Of a DNA stretch of 64,000 nt, positions 10,046 to 22,500 are shown piece after piece; within the stretch, counting starts at the first letter, position 1; the number at the start of each line of letters is the position of its first letter. The DNA comes from Petunia secreta (taxonomy: Eukaryota; Streptophyta; Magnoliopsida; Solanales; Solanaceae): positions 35,416,001 through 35,480,000 of the forward strand of contig JARKIP010000035.1 in NCBI GenBank assembly GCA_029990175.1, written 5' to 3'. The notes below the pieces were generated by a model. The model ran no database searches. It had not been told where the DNA came from and saw only the letters and a list, made by a program, of their open reading frames with translations. The position numbers were made by a program, and so were the translations under genes.

Positions 10046-12281
10046 CTACAAGCAACGACAAGCAAAACAAGCAAACGTCCTACTTTGAAAGTAGGTTAGT
10101 GCAAGAAGTGTGGAAAACACACTCTTGTGATATAACCAAGCATCAATAACAATCATGAATATCAAGTCTCCAAAGAGAACCATAAGCACTTGGTTAAAGA
10201 TCAACATGCACTCAACAAGATAATGAGCAAATAGGTCATGGGGGCATGAAAAATGCAAGATCAAGCTATCAAAACCCTCTTGAACCTTAAGCTCAAAATC
10301 AACATACCCATCAATCCTTGAGGTGTGATCAACATGTGGAGTGGAGTGAACCAAATAGCCCAACCTACAAGTAGGATCAAGCACTCCACTCCCCTTCTTT
10401 AGAGCATACTTGCTCACACCAAGGGATTCCTCTTCTCCTCCCATTTTATCAAATAGGCAACCCTTCTCAAAAGACAAGTTCTCAAGAAAGGTATTGATGA
10501 TGGATTCTTCTTCATCATAACCCCAACAAGCAATAGGAGGGTCACTCAAAGAACCATCTACCTCACCCACATTTTCAAGCAATGGGTTGCCTAAGGGGTC
10601 AAACCCTTCACACCATGGGGGTTCCATTTGACCACCCACCCTAGTCCGATACAAGTCATGTCCACTAATGAGGATGCCTTCAAATAAGGGATTGGTAAAA
10701 ACATGCATCTCACTATCATGATCAAGCATAGACAAATTATCAAGACTAGGTTCACTTGAGGAGTCATCATAGACATCCTTGTCCAATTCATGCAATTTGG
10801 ACTCCTCAAGTACAAGACCATCATCACCACAACACATTGGACCACCAAATAGAAGCATATCAATTAGGGAATGGTCAACTACCTCATCTTTCCCTAAGTC
10901 GAAGGTTGGCGGTGTGTCATAGCAAAGGTCACAATCATGGTCAACTATCAAATCGACACTAGAGAGGGGTTCAATGAACAATGAGCTCACATCATAATGT
11001 GGCATAGTGCTCCTCCCAACTAGTGTTTCACATGCAAACTCAAGTTGACAACGAGACTCTTCACTAGTGGTATACTCACTAGATGCATCAAAAACACCAA
11101 CTAGTGTTGAGTCATCACAAGACAAGTAGCTAGTAGGCTCATGAAAAGGTGAAGTGACACTTACATTGGTAGTACTTCCTTGATCACTCACAAGGTTTGA
11201 AGTGTCATATGCAACTCCTCCTTCAAGAAGCTCACATTGAGGCTCCAATGACTTGTCTTTCAATGTACCTACACAAGAACTTTCACAAGAAGAGATAGAA
11301 GATAAAGAAGGGTTAGAACAATGGGTGCTCTCACTCTCAATTTTTTCTTCCTCACCTCTCATCTCTCTCAATTTTACCTCAAGGTCAAGTGTAGTTTGTG
11401 GTGACAATCCGCTCACATCACTCCTCAATTCCTCTCCTTTTTCCTCTCTTGGATTGTCACCGGTCACTCCCTCACTTCTCTCTATCTTTTCTCTCTCAAT
11501 TGGAGTGGAGTGACTCCCATTTTCATCATGCATTGGCAAAACAATGAAATTGTTTGCCTCGGGTTCAAGTACAATGGGTGACTTCGCTTTAGCCCTTTCC
11601 CTCAACTCCCGCATTCGTTTGTAGTCATCACTCACTTGCTTGGGAGTTAGGGGTTTAAGCAAATATCTCTTCCCTTCATGTTTGACCGTGTAAGTATTGA
11701 CACGACCGTCATGAACCACTTGCCGATCAAATTGCCAAGGCCTTCCAAGGAGAAGGTGGCAAGCTTGCATGGGCACCACGTCAAACAAGTGTTCATCCAC
11801 ATAACTACCCATTTTGAACTTGATCATTGCTTGCTCCACTACCTTTAACTCCCCACACTCACTAAGCCATTGTAATCGATACGGCTTGGGGTGCTTCACG
11901 GTAGGCAACTTCAATTGGGATATAAGAGATTGACTCACAACATTAGTACAACTCCCGGAGTCAATGATCATTGAGCACACAACACCTTTGACTCGGCATC
12001 TAGCATGGAATAGATTTTCCCTTTGCAAGGTTTCACCATCCTCTACTATCATGGTCCCTAGACTCCTCCGCACAACAAGGAAGGCACGGGCATCATCATC
12101 TTCTTCTTCCATGGCAACAATCTCTCCAACATCTCCTTCCTCATCACCTTCTACTCCCTCTTCTTCCTCGGGTTCACTCTCTTGCTCATACACCAAATCA
12201 CCAACCACAACCATGGTTCTTTTTGTGGTGCATTCCTTAGCAATATGCCCAAAGCCCTTACACTTATAACATTGAGTAGAA
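10046..12281 (-). pseudogene. B' gag-protease-X polyprotein, 5'-truncated and frameshifted at the end
   Basis: This is a tier-2 protein (gag-protease-X) lacking its N-terminus. The first recognisable part is the CCHC knuckle CYKCKGFGHIAKEC at the right-hand edge. Then come an acidic linker, the retropepsin with DSGSCTNVVS (catalytic Asp kept) and GRPWQFD, and then the X region with PHYDVSSLFIEPL and CYDTPPTFD instead of RT. The X region is followed by the hydrophobic segment VLFGDLIFMIVIDAWLY. Close to the end a small indel relative to E shifts the frame, so it stops at 10046 before the integrase-tail relic and SRTKSSQEGEDD block. Those remain readable in another frame (about 9880-10070). Truncation at ~12282 abuts gamma1 on the opposite strand. 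Confidence 0.8.
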
Positions 12282-12668
12282 CTAATTCTGGTTGGTGGAT
12301 CTTTTGAGTATTTGTTCTACTCAAGGTCGTACCAACTCTTTTAAGCTGATAGGAACTCGTGCGAAGGGGTGACCGAAGTCCAAACTTTCGTAGAAATTCT
12401 TTTGACTCCCCGAGCTCAGTTAAAAAGCGTCCGTTCCATCGAGTCGAACATCACTTCACTCTTCCCGAAGAGGCAGTGACTATTGTCGAACTTGAAGGAT
12501 CTTAGAGGACCGATCAATTGGACGAGCCACTGTTAACAAGTCTTTGAGTGATCAAAAATCGAACCCATAAATTGAGTGGACCCGAGTGCCACCCATCAAA
12601 GGTGAGGGAGTGTGTGAGGTGATTTCTAACCCTAACATTTTGTTTGATCTTTGACTTGTGCAGGTACA

Positions 12669-15106
12669 ATGGCTGGAAACGATGGCAAAAGCATTGAGAA
12701 GCCTGAGTTGTCGTTAGCCGATCTCATGGCTGCGATACAAGGCATCAGTGCCGAAGTAAGAGGAGTGAGTGCTCGAGTAGCTAACCTCGAGCAGGGAAAC
12801 GCGTCCGTGGCCATGAATGGGTCCGGCGTGGGAACGAGCCAATCCACTCCGATGAAACCTGAGCTGTATGCTGAGCTTGTACGACAACATCAGTTGACGA
12901 GTGAAGCAATTCGGAGAGAACTTAACTTGGGCAATCCCCAAGCACAACAAAACTTGGGCAATCCCCAAGCTGGAAATCAAAACTTGGGCATTCCCCGAGG
13001 AGAGAGGGTACCACTTCCAAGGATCCGAAGAGACCTTAATGCTGTAACCGAAGAGGTTAATGAAGAGGAATTTCCCGAGGACGAGTATGAACGTGAGCTG
13101 CCATTCGCTCCACGAGGGCAAGCTCACCGAGGTCGTGGAAATTTCTGAGGTCGAGGCCGAGGCGCAAATGTTGAAAGAAATATTGAGCGTGAGGCTTATG
13201 ATCGAGAAGATGAGTTTCCCGAACAGGCTAGAGTTGTTCGAGACTCAAACTTGAACAGTGTCAAGATCACTATTCCACCCTTTAAAGGAACTAGTGATCC
13301 CGACGAGTATCTTGAATGGAAGCTTAAAATGGAACGCATCTTTGAAACAAATGAGATGACCGATGAGAGAAAAGCTGCCCATGCCATTGCTTCGTTCGAA
13401 GCTTATGCATCAACATGGTGGGAATCTGACAAGAGGCATAGAAGAAGAAATGACTATCCAGTAGTCAATACATGGCCACAGTTGATGAGAGCGATGGATG
13501 GTAAGTACTTGAGTGCCAAGTACAGGCAGACTCAAATGCAAAAACTCTATGAGTTAAAGCAAGGGTCCAAGTCCGTCCAAGAGTACCACGATGAGTTTGA
13601 AAAGGTTCGATTGAATCTTGATCTGGTCGAAGACGAAGAGCAAGCCATTATCAGATTCAAAAATGGCTTGGCTAGGGATGTGTCTTCTCAGTTGAGACTC
13701 CACGTGTACCACACGTTGGAAGATTTGTTTGATGCTGCCACCGAAGCTGAAAAGTTGGTGAAGGACGACAAGGCAAACCGGTATCGAGGAGTCACTACTT
13801 CTACTCCTTTGAACCGAGGTAAAGAATGGAAGAGTCCAAACCAAACAAGTGCTAACACTGTTCGAGATTCGAAGAGACCCTTCGAAAGAGGTGTGACCGT
13901 TAACCAACCAAGAGAAGTGGGAGGTAAAGTTCAACTCAACTCTCCTAGTGCTTCAAATATTCAGTGTCATAAATGCAGAGGTTATGGTCACATGGCAAAA
14001 GAGTGTCCAACTCGCAAAGCTATGCTTCTGCTCGAAGATGGAAACGTCTATGAGCAAGCGAGTGACACCGAGGAGGAAATTATCGAGGAGATTGACCGAG
14101 CTGAAGTTGATGATGATCATGAGGCTGCCGAAGCTGATCATCCGGAAATGTTTCTTGTGGTTCGAAGGAATTTGAGCTGCATGACTCTTGAAGAAGAGGA
14201 CAACCAAAGAGAAAACCTCTTTCATGCCCGATGTCGAGTGAGGGGAAAGGTGTGTTCGATGATCATTGACTCTGGTAGCTGTGCAAATGTGGTGAGCCAA
14301 ACTTTGGTTTCACAAATGGGACTACCTACGATGAAGCATCCCCACCCTTACAAATTACAATGGCTGAATGAGTGTGGAGAATTGAGGGTTGTCAAACAAG
14401 TGTGGATCAAGTTTAGAATCGGCGAATATCAAGATGAAATGGTATTCGATGTGGTGCCGATGCAAGCTTGTCATTTGCTACTGGGTCGACCGTGGCAATA
14501 TGACCGAACAGCTGTTCACAATGGCAGATCCAACACTTACACCGTAAAGCTTGATGGGAAGAGTTTCATCCTCAAACCATTGTCTCCGAAACAAGTCTCC
14601 GAGGACTATAAACGGATGAAAGAATTGAAAGAAGCGGCCAAAGCTAAGCTTCCGATGGGAGCAAAATTGGGAGCCGATGAGACAAACTCACCTACCGAAG
14701 AGAAAGGAATTTGTGCAATCATGCAACCCGGTGAGATCTTACGAGGCAACGACCCCGGTCGGATGATGATTTGCCTCGTGCACAAGGGTATCTTTCTAAA
14801 CTCTAGTGATGATTTTTCTAATGATAACCCATTGCCTTTGTCTGTTCGTAAAGTTTTGCAGGACTTCGAGGACATGTTTCCCGAGGAAATGCCAGGTGGA
14901 TTGCCTCCGTTGAGAGGAATCGAGCACCAAATTGACTTCGTGCCGGGATCTCAAATCCCCAACAAACCTGCATACCGGTGTAATCCCGAAGACACCAAAG
15001 AGCTTCAAAGGCAGGTTGATGAGTTGCTGAACAAGGGCCTCGTTCGAGAGAGCTTTCCCTATGTAATTCATTACAAAAAGGGAAAAGACAATATTGTGGC
15101 CGATGC
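12669..15106 (+). pseudogene. gamma1 gag-protease with stop codon and RT deletion
   Basis: Begins at the ATG in AGGTACAATGGC. The gag N-terminus has LGNPQ repeats, then a retrotransposon gag domain (TWWESDKRHRRRNDYP), a CCHC knuckle (CHKCRGYGHMAKEC, about 13974-14015) and a retropepsin with DSGSCANVVS (about 14269). Three lesions break it. A TGA at 13146-13148 lies where gamma2 has CGA, a C-to-T change at a CpG. A deletion at about 15050 joins GLVRES to FPYVIHY, removing the RT and nearly all RNase H; the edges share AGCTT. A 2-base deletion near 15106 shifts the frame. Non-functional. Confidence 0.9.
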
Positions 15107-16686
15107 TATCAAGGAAATTTGCTTTAGCGACCACTCTCGCCTCTAGGCTCATGGGATTCGAAAGCATCAAGTCGATGTACGAAGACGATCCCAAGCTAAA
15201 ATGCGTTCGAGACGCAATCTTGAGTGGCCGCAGAGTTGAGAAATATCAGTGGCACGATGGCTACCTCTTCAAGAATGGGAGGGTTTGTGTGCCAGTGTCA
15301 TCGTGGAGGGAGCTCTTGGTTCGAGAAGCTCACTCCGGTGGACTGATGGGACACTTCGGTACCGACAAAACTCTTGGTATCTTAACCGAGCAGTTCCATT
15401 GGCCCAAAATGCGACGAGATGTGGAAAAGCTTTGCAACGCTTGTCTCGTTTGCAAGAAAGCTAAATCGAAGTCCAACCCTCATGGTTTGTACACCCCGTT
15501 GCCTGTGCCTGATCGCCCTTGGGTTGATATATCCATGGACTTTGTCTTGGGGTTACCGAGGTCGGGGGGAGGACATGATAGCATCTTTGTTGTGGTTGAC
15601 CGATTTTCGAAAATGGCTCATTTTATTCCTTGCAAGAAGTGTGACGATGCCCAGCATGTAGCTACATTATTTGTTTCCAATGTGTTGAAATTGCATGGTG
15701 TCCCTCGTACTATTGTGAGTGATCGGGACACAAAATTCTTGAGTCATTTTTGGAAGTGTCTATGGGGTGCCCTCGGCACAAAACTACTATTCTCGACGTC
15801 TCACCATCCTCAGACTGATGGACAGACCGAGGTAGTTAACCGAACCTTGGGATCTTTGCTTCGGGCAATGACCAAAGGAAAGGTTGGAAACTGGGCTGAT
15901 CGTTTGCCCATGATGGAGTTTGCATACAATCGAACGGTGCATCGAATGATTAACATGACCCCGTTCGAGTGTGTGTATGGATTTAACCCTTTAATTCCAC
16001 TTGACCTGACCCCATTGCCTCGAGATGTTGTTATCGATTTTGCAGGTACTCACCGAGCCAAAGCTCTGCTCGAGTTGCATGCAAAAGTGAAGAAGAACCT
16101 CGAGGACGCCTATGCAAAGGTTGCCTTGAAGAAAAACAAGGGGCGAAAAAAGTTGGAGTTAAAGAAGGGTGATTGGGTTTGGGTTCACTTCCGAAAGGAA
16201 CGTTTCCCGAACCTAAGGAAAGGAAAATTGGCTCCTCGAGGGGATGGTCCATTTCAAGTGCTGCGCAAAATAAACAACAATGCTTATGTCATCGACCTCC
16301 CAGGTGAGTATAATGTGTCCAACACCTTCAATGTTACTGATTTGACTCCTTGTGTTGTAGGCCAAATATCCGAAACAGAGGATGAATCGATTTCGAGGAC
16401 GAAATCCTCTCAAGAAGGGGAGGATGATGCAGCCCAAAGTGCTGATCAACCGAGGACACCTCAACCGAAGGCAGTGACTGATGAACCGAGGAGGCCAATT
16501 ACTCGAAGCCAAGCTAAGCTGCTCCATGACATGCACATTCAGCTGGCTATGTCGGGAAGAAGCATGTGTTCGGAAGAGGAATTGCAAAGTGATGAAACCA
16601 AGGGCTACATCTTCAAGTTTGAGCCCGAGGATAAAGTTCCCGAACAGCAGCTCTTGGCCCCGGGCAGCGCAGAACCGAACACATAG
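15107..16686 (+). pseudogene. gamma1 integrase region
   Basis: Continues the broken polyprotein in another frame. It has the HHCC zinc-binding domain (REAHSGGLMGHFG ... CNACLVCKKAKS), the DDE core (DISMDFVLGL, IVSDRDTKF, HHPQTDGQTEVVNRTL), the GPFQVL module, and then SRTKSSQEGEDD. The last ~87 codons lie inside the LTR and end at 16686. The integrase itself carries no stop, but without RT and with the upstream breaks it can only be a relic. Confidence 0.88.
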
Positions 16687-17240
16687 TCAGCGCCCGATGA
16701 CAAATGTGCTCGAGCAGGCAATAGAGAACCGAAGCCAGGCTTACCGAAGTCAAGAACCGAAGCCAGGCTTACCGAAGTCAAGGTAGCCGAGCACATTTTT
16801 AACTCAGCCCTGCGTGGCTTATTTTCATTGGTCGACTGTGACCTATTTACTAGTTTACCCTTAGTATTTCCTATATAAACCTTAGTCCTTACATTGTAAA
16901 AGCTAGTTGTTTTTGGATATTTAAATTGAATGAAAGTGCCGAGCACATTTCTTCTTGTCTCCGTCGTGAGCAAAACCCCGGTAAGGGCTTTTAAGGACTT
17001 GTGGCTTTCGGTTAGTCCGATTGAACATTCCTCTTGATCATTCAGTTTGCAAGAGGCAATGTTCTCTTGAGGATTGTTGCATAGTTAGGGTGATTCTTGT
17101 CTCCCTTTTGATCGAGCTTTGGGACAGGTTCCCCTCTGTTCTTTCGAAAGAAGCAAGTTTTGTCTTGCTTTTATCTTCTTCTTATTTGTTCTTGTTCCGC
17201 GTTTGTGCTAAGCGACCCCTTCGGGAATTGCATTGCACCA
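16425..17240 (+). repeat. gamma1 3' LTR
   Basis: 816 bp, TGATGCAGCCC... to ...GCATTGCACCA, directly after AAGAAGGGGAGGA. It contains a perfect 28-bp tandem repeat (16726-16753 and 16754-16781) that the gamma2 LTR lacks. It has no GC-palindrome array, unlike the other LTR families here. Confidence 0.9.
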
Positions 17241-17745
17241 CCCGCCTAGATCTAGGCGCCCCGCCTGGAACACTGCACAGACTAGGCGCCCCACCTGAGT
17301 TTCAGGCGCCCCACCTGAGTGCTGAACGTATTGTTTCGGGTAGATTTTCATAGGCATTTCCCTTTGTTTGATAACATAACATCTAGTTAGTGCTACTTTG
17401 AGTAACCATTCTACTTGAATAGTGCTAACCTTTTAGTTGCTATTAGGATCATCGTGCCTAGAAAGGAGACTAGAATTCAAAGAAGATCCGTAGTATCTTT
17501 TGGTTCAAGTCCTCACTTCAAATTGCTTAGCGTTCATCGAGTCATATCAACTCCACTCGCCCCGGAGTACAATTGGCTTGTGAATAGTTGGTTGGGTTGA
17601 GGATTGATAGTCAACTACTTGAAGCTTTTGGTAACAAGTCCGAGTGAAATATCCACCACCACCCCCAAAAGAGTGATCCGAGTGAACTCAAGTGAGGGAG
17701 TGAGTGAGGTCTTTTACTAACGTTTGTTGCTTCTTTGTAGGTACA

Positions 17746-18767
17746 ATGGCAAACGATGGAGATGATCCCATGAGGCATTTCATGGCCACCATTATGGCTA
17801 AATTGGAGGATATCTCATTGAGACTTGAAACCGTCGAGAGGAATCAAGTTGGACCGGTGAGAGGAGGACCCCGAGTGTCCAAATTGAATCCGGAGAGGGC
17901 ACGAGTCATAGCACTCCTATGACTCCCGGACACTTTGTTGAGCTAAACAAGAGGTATGAACAAAGCAAGGTTGAAGCTCTACGAGAGCGTGGGTTGGGCA
18001 ATCCCCAACAAGAGAGCAATCCTCTCAACTTGGGCAATCCCCAAGGAAATGCTCCACTTCGAAGACCCGTTAGGTTTGTCCCACCTCTTGAGCAAGTTGT
18101 TGAGGCTCAAGAAGAGGAGGAAGCCGAGTATGGTGATGAAGCCTATGGGTATGATGCTCATTATCAACCTAGGAGGCAAATGAATTGGGGTCGAAATGTG
18201 GATCGGGGTAGAGGCCGAGGTCGAGGGCCACCCATGAGATTTGATGGAAGGAATGCTAGGAGAGAATATGTTGCTCATGATGACCACTATGGAGGCCAAC
18301 CGGAGCCTAACTATGGGGTGCGTGACAACAACAACAATCTCAATAGTGTGAAGCTTAATCTTCCATCCTTTAAGGGAGCTTGTGATCCGGAGGCATATAT
18401 GGAATGGGTTCTACTTATAGAGAGAGTGTTTGACACAAATGAGATGACCGATGAGAAGAAAGGTACTTATGCTATTTCATCCTTTGAGTCTTATGCTTCT
18501 ACTTGGTGGGAATCCATAAAGAGGACAAGAAGGAGAGCGGGTGTGCATGTGAATGTGACATGGAATGAATTGAAGGCCCTCATGAATACCAAGTATGTGA
18601 CTCCTAGATATCGACAAGAGCAACTCAAGAAGCTCTATGATCTAAAGCAAGGTGTCAAGACGGTTCATGAGTACTATGATGAGTTTGAGAAGACCCGATT
18701 GGCCTTAGATATGGAGACCGAGGATGAAGAGCAAGCCATGATCCGTTTCAAGAATGGCTTGAGCTAT
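17746..18767 (+). pseudogene. E2 gag, frameshifted and interrupted
   Basis: Starts at the ATG in TTTGTAGGTACAATGGC, as in E. The N-terminal sequence (MANDGDDPM) and the central gag domain (TWWESIKRTRRRAG) match E closely. A 1-base deletion at about 17848 (GTTGGACC where E has GTTGAGACC) shifts the frame early, so only a short N-terminal peptide would be made. The downstream frame reopens at 17919. The domain is then split by gamma2 inside SYGIASQLRLHS and continues at 26303-26518 up to KKPYEK, where the D LTR ends it. Knuckle, protease and X region are absent. Confidence 0.88.
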
Positions 18768-19506
18768 TGGTGCAATGCAATTCCCGAAGGGGGTCGCTTA
18801 GCACAAACGCGGAACAAGAACAAATAAGAAGAAGATAAAAGCAAGACAAAACTTGCTTCTTTCGAAAGAACAGTGAGGAACCTGTCTCAAAGCTCAATCA
18901 AAAGGAGTACAAGGATCACCTATACTATGCAACAATCCTCAAGAGAACATTGCCTCTTGCAAACTGAATGATCAAGAGGAATGTTCAATCGGACTAACCG
19001 AAAGCCACAAGTCCTTAATAGCCCTCTCCGGGGTTTTGCTCACGACGGAGACAAGAAGAAATGTGCTCGGCACTTTCATTCAATTCATCAATGTTCAAAA
19101 AACTACCTCTTACAATGAAAGGAAGTAGTGTTTATATAGGAAATACTAAGGGTAAACTAGTAAATAGGTCACAGTTGACCAATAGAAATAAGCCACGCAG
19201 GGCTGAATTAAAATGTGTTCGGCAGACTTTGACTTCGGTAAGCCTTGGCTTCGGTTCTCGATTGTCTGCTCGAACACACACTTGTTGCCTTCGGACGCTC
19301 AATTGTCTTCGAGCTCATTGTCCTCGGGCTCAAATCTGAAGATAATGCCTTCGATTCTTGAGCTCGGCCACTCAGCTTCGGAGCAATCGTTTTCCTTCGG
19401 CCAGGCTAAGTGAACGTGCACATCGTGCAGCAACTTGGCTTGGCTTCTTGTCATCGGTCTCATCGGTGGATCGATCACTTGATCAGCACGTGATCGGGCT
19501 GCATCA
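18768..19506 (-). repeat. gamma2 3' LTR
   Basis: 739 bp, TGGTGCAATGC... to ...GGGCTGCATCA on the plus strand; next to the polypurine-tract complement at 19507. Confidence 0.92.
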
Positions 19507-22500
19507 TCCTCCCCTTCTTGAGAAGGTTTCGTCCTCGAAATCAAGCCTTCCTCGTCCTCCGAAGTTGGACCTACAACACAAGGAACTAAGTCAGCAACAT
19601 TAAAGGTGTTGGACACGTTATACTCACCAGGGAGGTCGATCACGTAGGCATTGTTGTTGATCTTGGTCAACACTTGAAATGGACCATCCCCTCGAGGAGC
19701 CAACTTTCCTTTCCTTTGGTTCAGGAAGCGTTCCTTTCGGTAGTGAACCCAAACCCAATCTCCCTTCTTTAATTCCAACTTTTTACGTCCCTTGTTTTTC
19801 TTTAAGGCAACCTTTGCATAGGCCTCCTCGAGGTTCTTCTTCACCTTTGCATGCAATTCGATCAAGGCAGCTGCTCGTCGAGTACCTTCAAAATCAAGAA
19901 CAGAATCTCGAGGCAATGGGGTTAAATCAAGTGGAATTAAAGGATTAAAGCCATACACACATTCAAACGGGGTCATGTTGATCATTCTATGCACTGTTCG
20001 ATTCTATGCAAACTCCATCATGGGCAAACGATCAGCCCAGTTTCCAACCTTTCCTTTTGTCATTGCCCGAAGCAACGATCCCAAGGTTCGGTTTACTACC
20101 TCGGTCTGGCCATCAGTCTGAGGATGGTGAGACGTCGAGAATAGTAGCTTGGTGCCGAGGGCACCCCACAAACACTTCCAAAAATGACTCAAGAACTTCG
20201 AGTCTCGATCACTCACAATAGTACGAGGTACACCATGCAATTTTAACACGTTAGAAACAAACAATGTAGCTACATGCTGTGCATCATCACACTTTTTGCA
20301 AGGAATAAAGTGAGCCATTTTTGAAAAACGGTCAACCACAACGAAGATGCTATCATGTCCTCCCCCCGACCTCGGTAACCCCAAGACAAAGTCCATGGAT
20401 ATATCAACCCAAGGTCGATCAGGCACAGGCAACGGGGTGTACAAACCATGAGGGTTGGACTTCGATTTTGCTTTCTTGCAAACGAGACAAGCGTTGCAAA
20501 GCTTTTCCACATCTCGTCGCATTTTGGGCCAATGGAACTGCTCGGTCAAGATACCAAGAGTTTTATCGACACCGAAATGTCCCATCAGTCCACCTGAGTG
20601 AGCTTCTCGAACCAAGAGCTCTCTCCACGATGACACTGGCACACAAACCCTCCCATTTTTGAAGAGGTAGCCATCATGCCACTGATATTTCTCAACCTTT
20701 CGGCCACTCAAGATTGCGTCACGAACGCATTTCAGCTTGGGATCGTCATCGTACATTAGCTTGATGCTTTCGAATCCCATGAGCCTCGAGGCGAGAGTGG
20801 TTGCTAAGGCAAATTTTCTTGATAGCGCATCGGCCACAACATTATCTTTTCCCTTTTTGTAATGAATTACATAGGGAAAGCTTTCAATGAATTCAACCCA
20901 CTTGGCATGTCTTCGATTTAATTTCTCCTGACCTCGGAGGTGTTTCAAGGACTCATGATCACTTTTGATCACAAATTCTCGAGGCCACAAATAATGCTGC
21001 CAATGGGCGAGTGCTCGAACGAGGGCATACAACTCTTTGTCATACGTAGAGTAATTCAAAGTTGCACCCTTAAGCTTTTCGCTAAAGTAAGCGATCGGCT
21101 TCGAGTCTTGCATCAGCACTCCTCCGATCCCAACTCCAGACGCATCACACTCGACTTCGAATGCTTTGCCGAAGTCAGGGAGTTGCAACAACGGGGCAGA
21201 ACAAAGCCTCCGCTTCAACTCTTGGAAAGCCCTCTCTTGGGACTCTCCCCACACAAATGGATTGTCTTTCTTCACCAGCTCGGTTAAAGGAGCTGCTATG
21301 GTGCTAAAGTCACGAACAAACCTTCGGTAAAAGCTAGCTAAGCCATGGAAGCTACGAACTTGTGATACCGAGGTTGGAGTTGGCCAATCTTTGATGGCTT
21401 CGACTTTCGATTCGTCGACTTCGACACCATTAACACTGACAACAAATCCAAGAAAGACTACACGATCGACACCAAAGGCGCATTTCTTGAAGTTGGCATA
21501 CAACTTCTCTTCTCGAAGCTTTTCAAGTACTTGCCTTAGGTGATCGACATGTTCATCCACGGTTCTGCTATAAACAAGTATGTCATCGAAATAAACGACA
21601 ACAAACTTATTTATGAACGGCTTGAGCACATGGTTCATCAGTCGCATGAATGTGCTCGGTGCATTGGATAAGCCAAAAGGCATCACCAACCATTCATAGA
21701 GACCGAATTTGGTCTTGAATGCGGTTTTCCACTCGTCCCCGGGTTTCATTCGGATCTGATGGTAACCGGACCTGAGGTCTATCTTCGAAAAGCATGAAGA
21801 ACCACTTAACTCATCTAGCATGTCATCTAATCGAGGGATAGGATGACGATACTTTACCGTTATTTTGTTGACTGCTCGACAGTCAACACACATTCGCCAT
21901 GTTCCATCCTTCTTCGGAACAAGGATAACAGGAACGGCGCAAGGACTCAAGCTCTCTCGAACGAGGCCCTTGTTCAACAATTCATCAACCTGCCGTTGGA
22001 GCTCTTTGGTGTCTTCGGGATTACACCGGTATGCAGGTTTGTTAGGGATTTGAGATCCTGGTACGAAGTCAATTTGGTGCTCGATTCCTCTCAATGGAGG
22101 TAATCCACCTGGCATTTCCTCGGGAAACATGTCCTCGAAGTCCTGCAAAACCTTTTGAACAAACAAAGGCAATGGGTTATCATTAGAAAAATCATCACTA
22201 GAGTTTAGAAAGATACCCTTGTGCACGAGGAAAATCATCATCCGACCGGGGTCGTTGCCTCGTAAGATCTCACCGGGTTGCATGATTGCACAAATTCCTT
22301 TCTCTTCGGTAGGTGAGTTTGTCTCATCGGCTCCCAATTTTGCTCCCATCGGAAGCTTAGCTTTGGCCGCTTCTTTCAATTCTTTCATCCGTTTATAGTC
22401 CTCGGAGACTTGTTTCGGAGACAATGGTTTGAGGATGAAACTCTTCCCATCAAGCTTTACGGTGTAAGTGTTGGATCTGCCATTGTGAACAGCTGTTCGG

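Larger units (their letters stand above)
8128..10365. repeat. 2.24-kb tandem duplication, right copy
   Basis: Second copy of 2111-4348. Here the zeta LTR runs into the longer B' body (to 12281), so this copy holds the original junction and the left copy the rearranged one. Confidence 0.85.
12284..17240 (+). mobile_element. Element gamma1, 5'-truncated gag-pol element
   Basis: Plus-strand gamma-family element. The 5' LTR, primer site and first part of the leader are missing: homology with gamma2 begins at about 12284, against the truncated end of B'. The leader runs 12284-12668, damaged gag-pol 12669-16686, and the 3' LTR 16425-17240. It is inserted in the 5' leader of E2, whose sequence follows directly at 17241. 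Because the left end is lost no target duplication can be shown. Confidence 0.85.
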
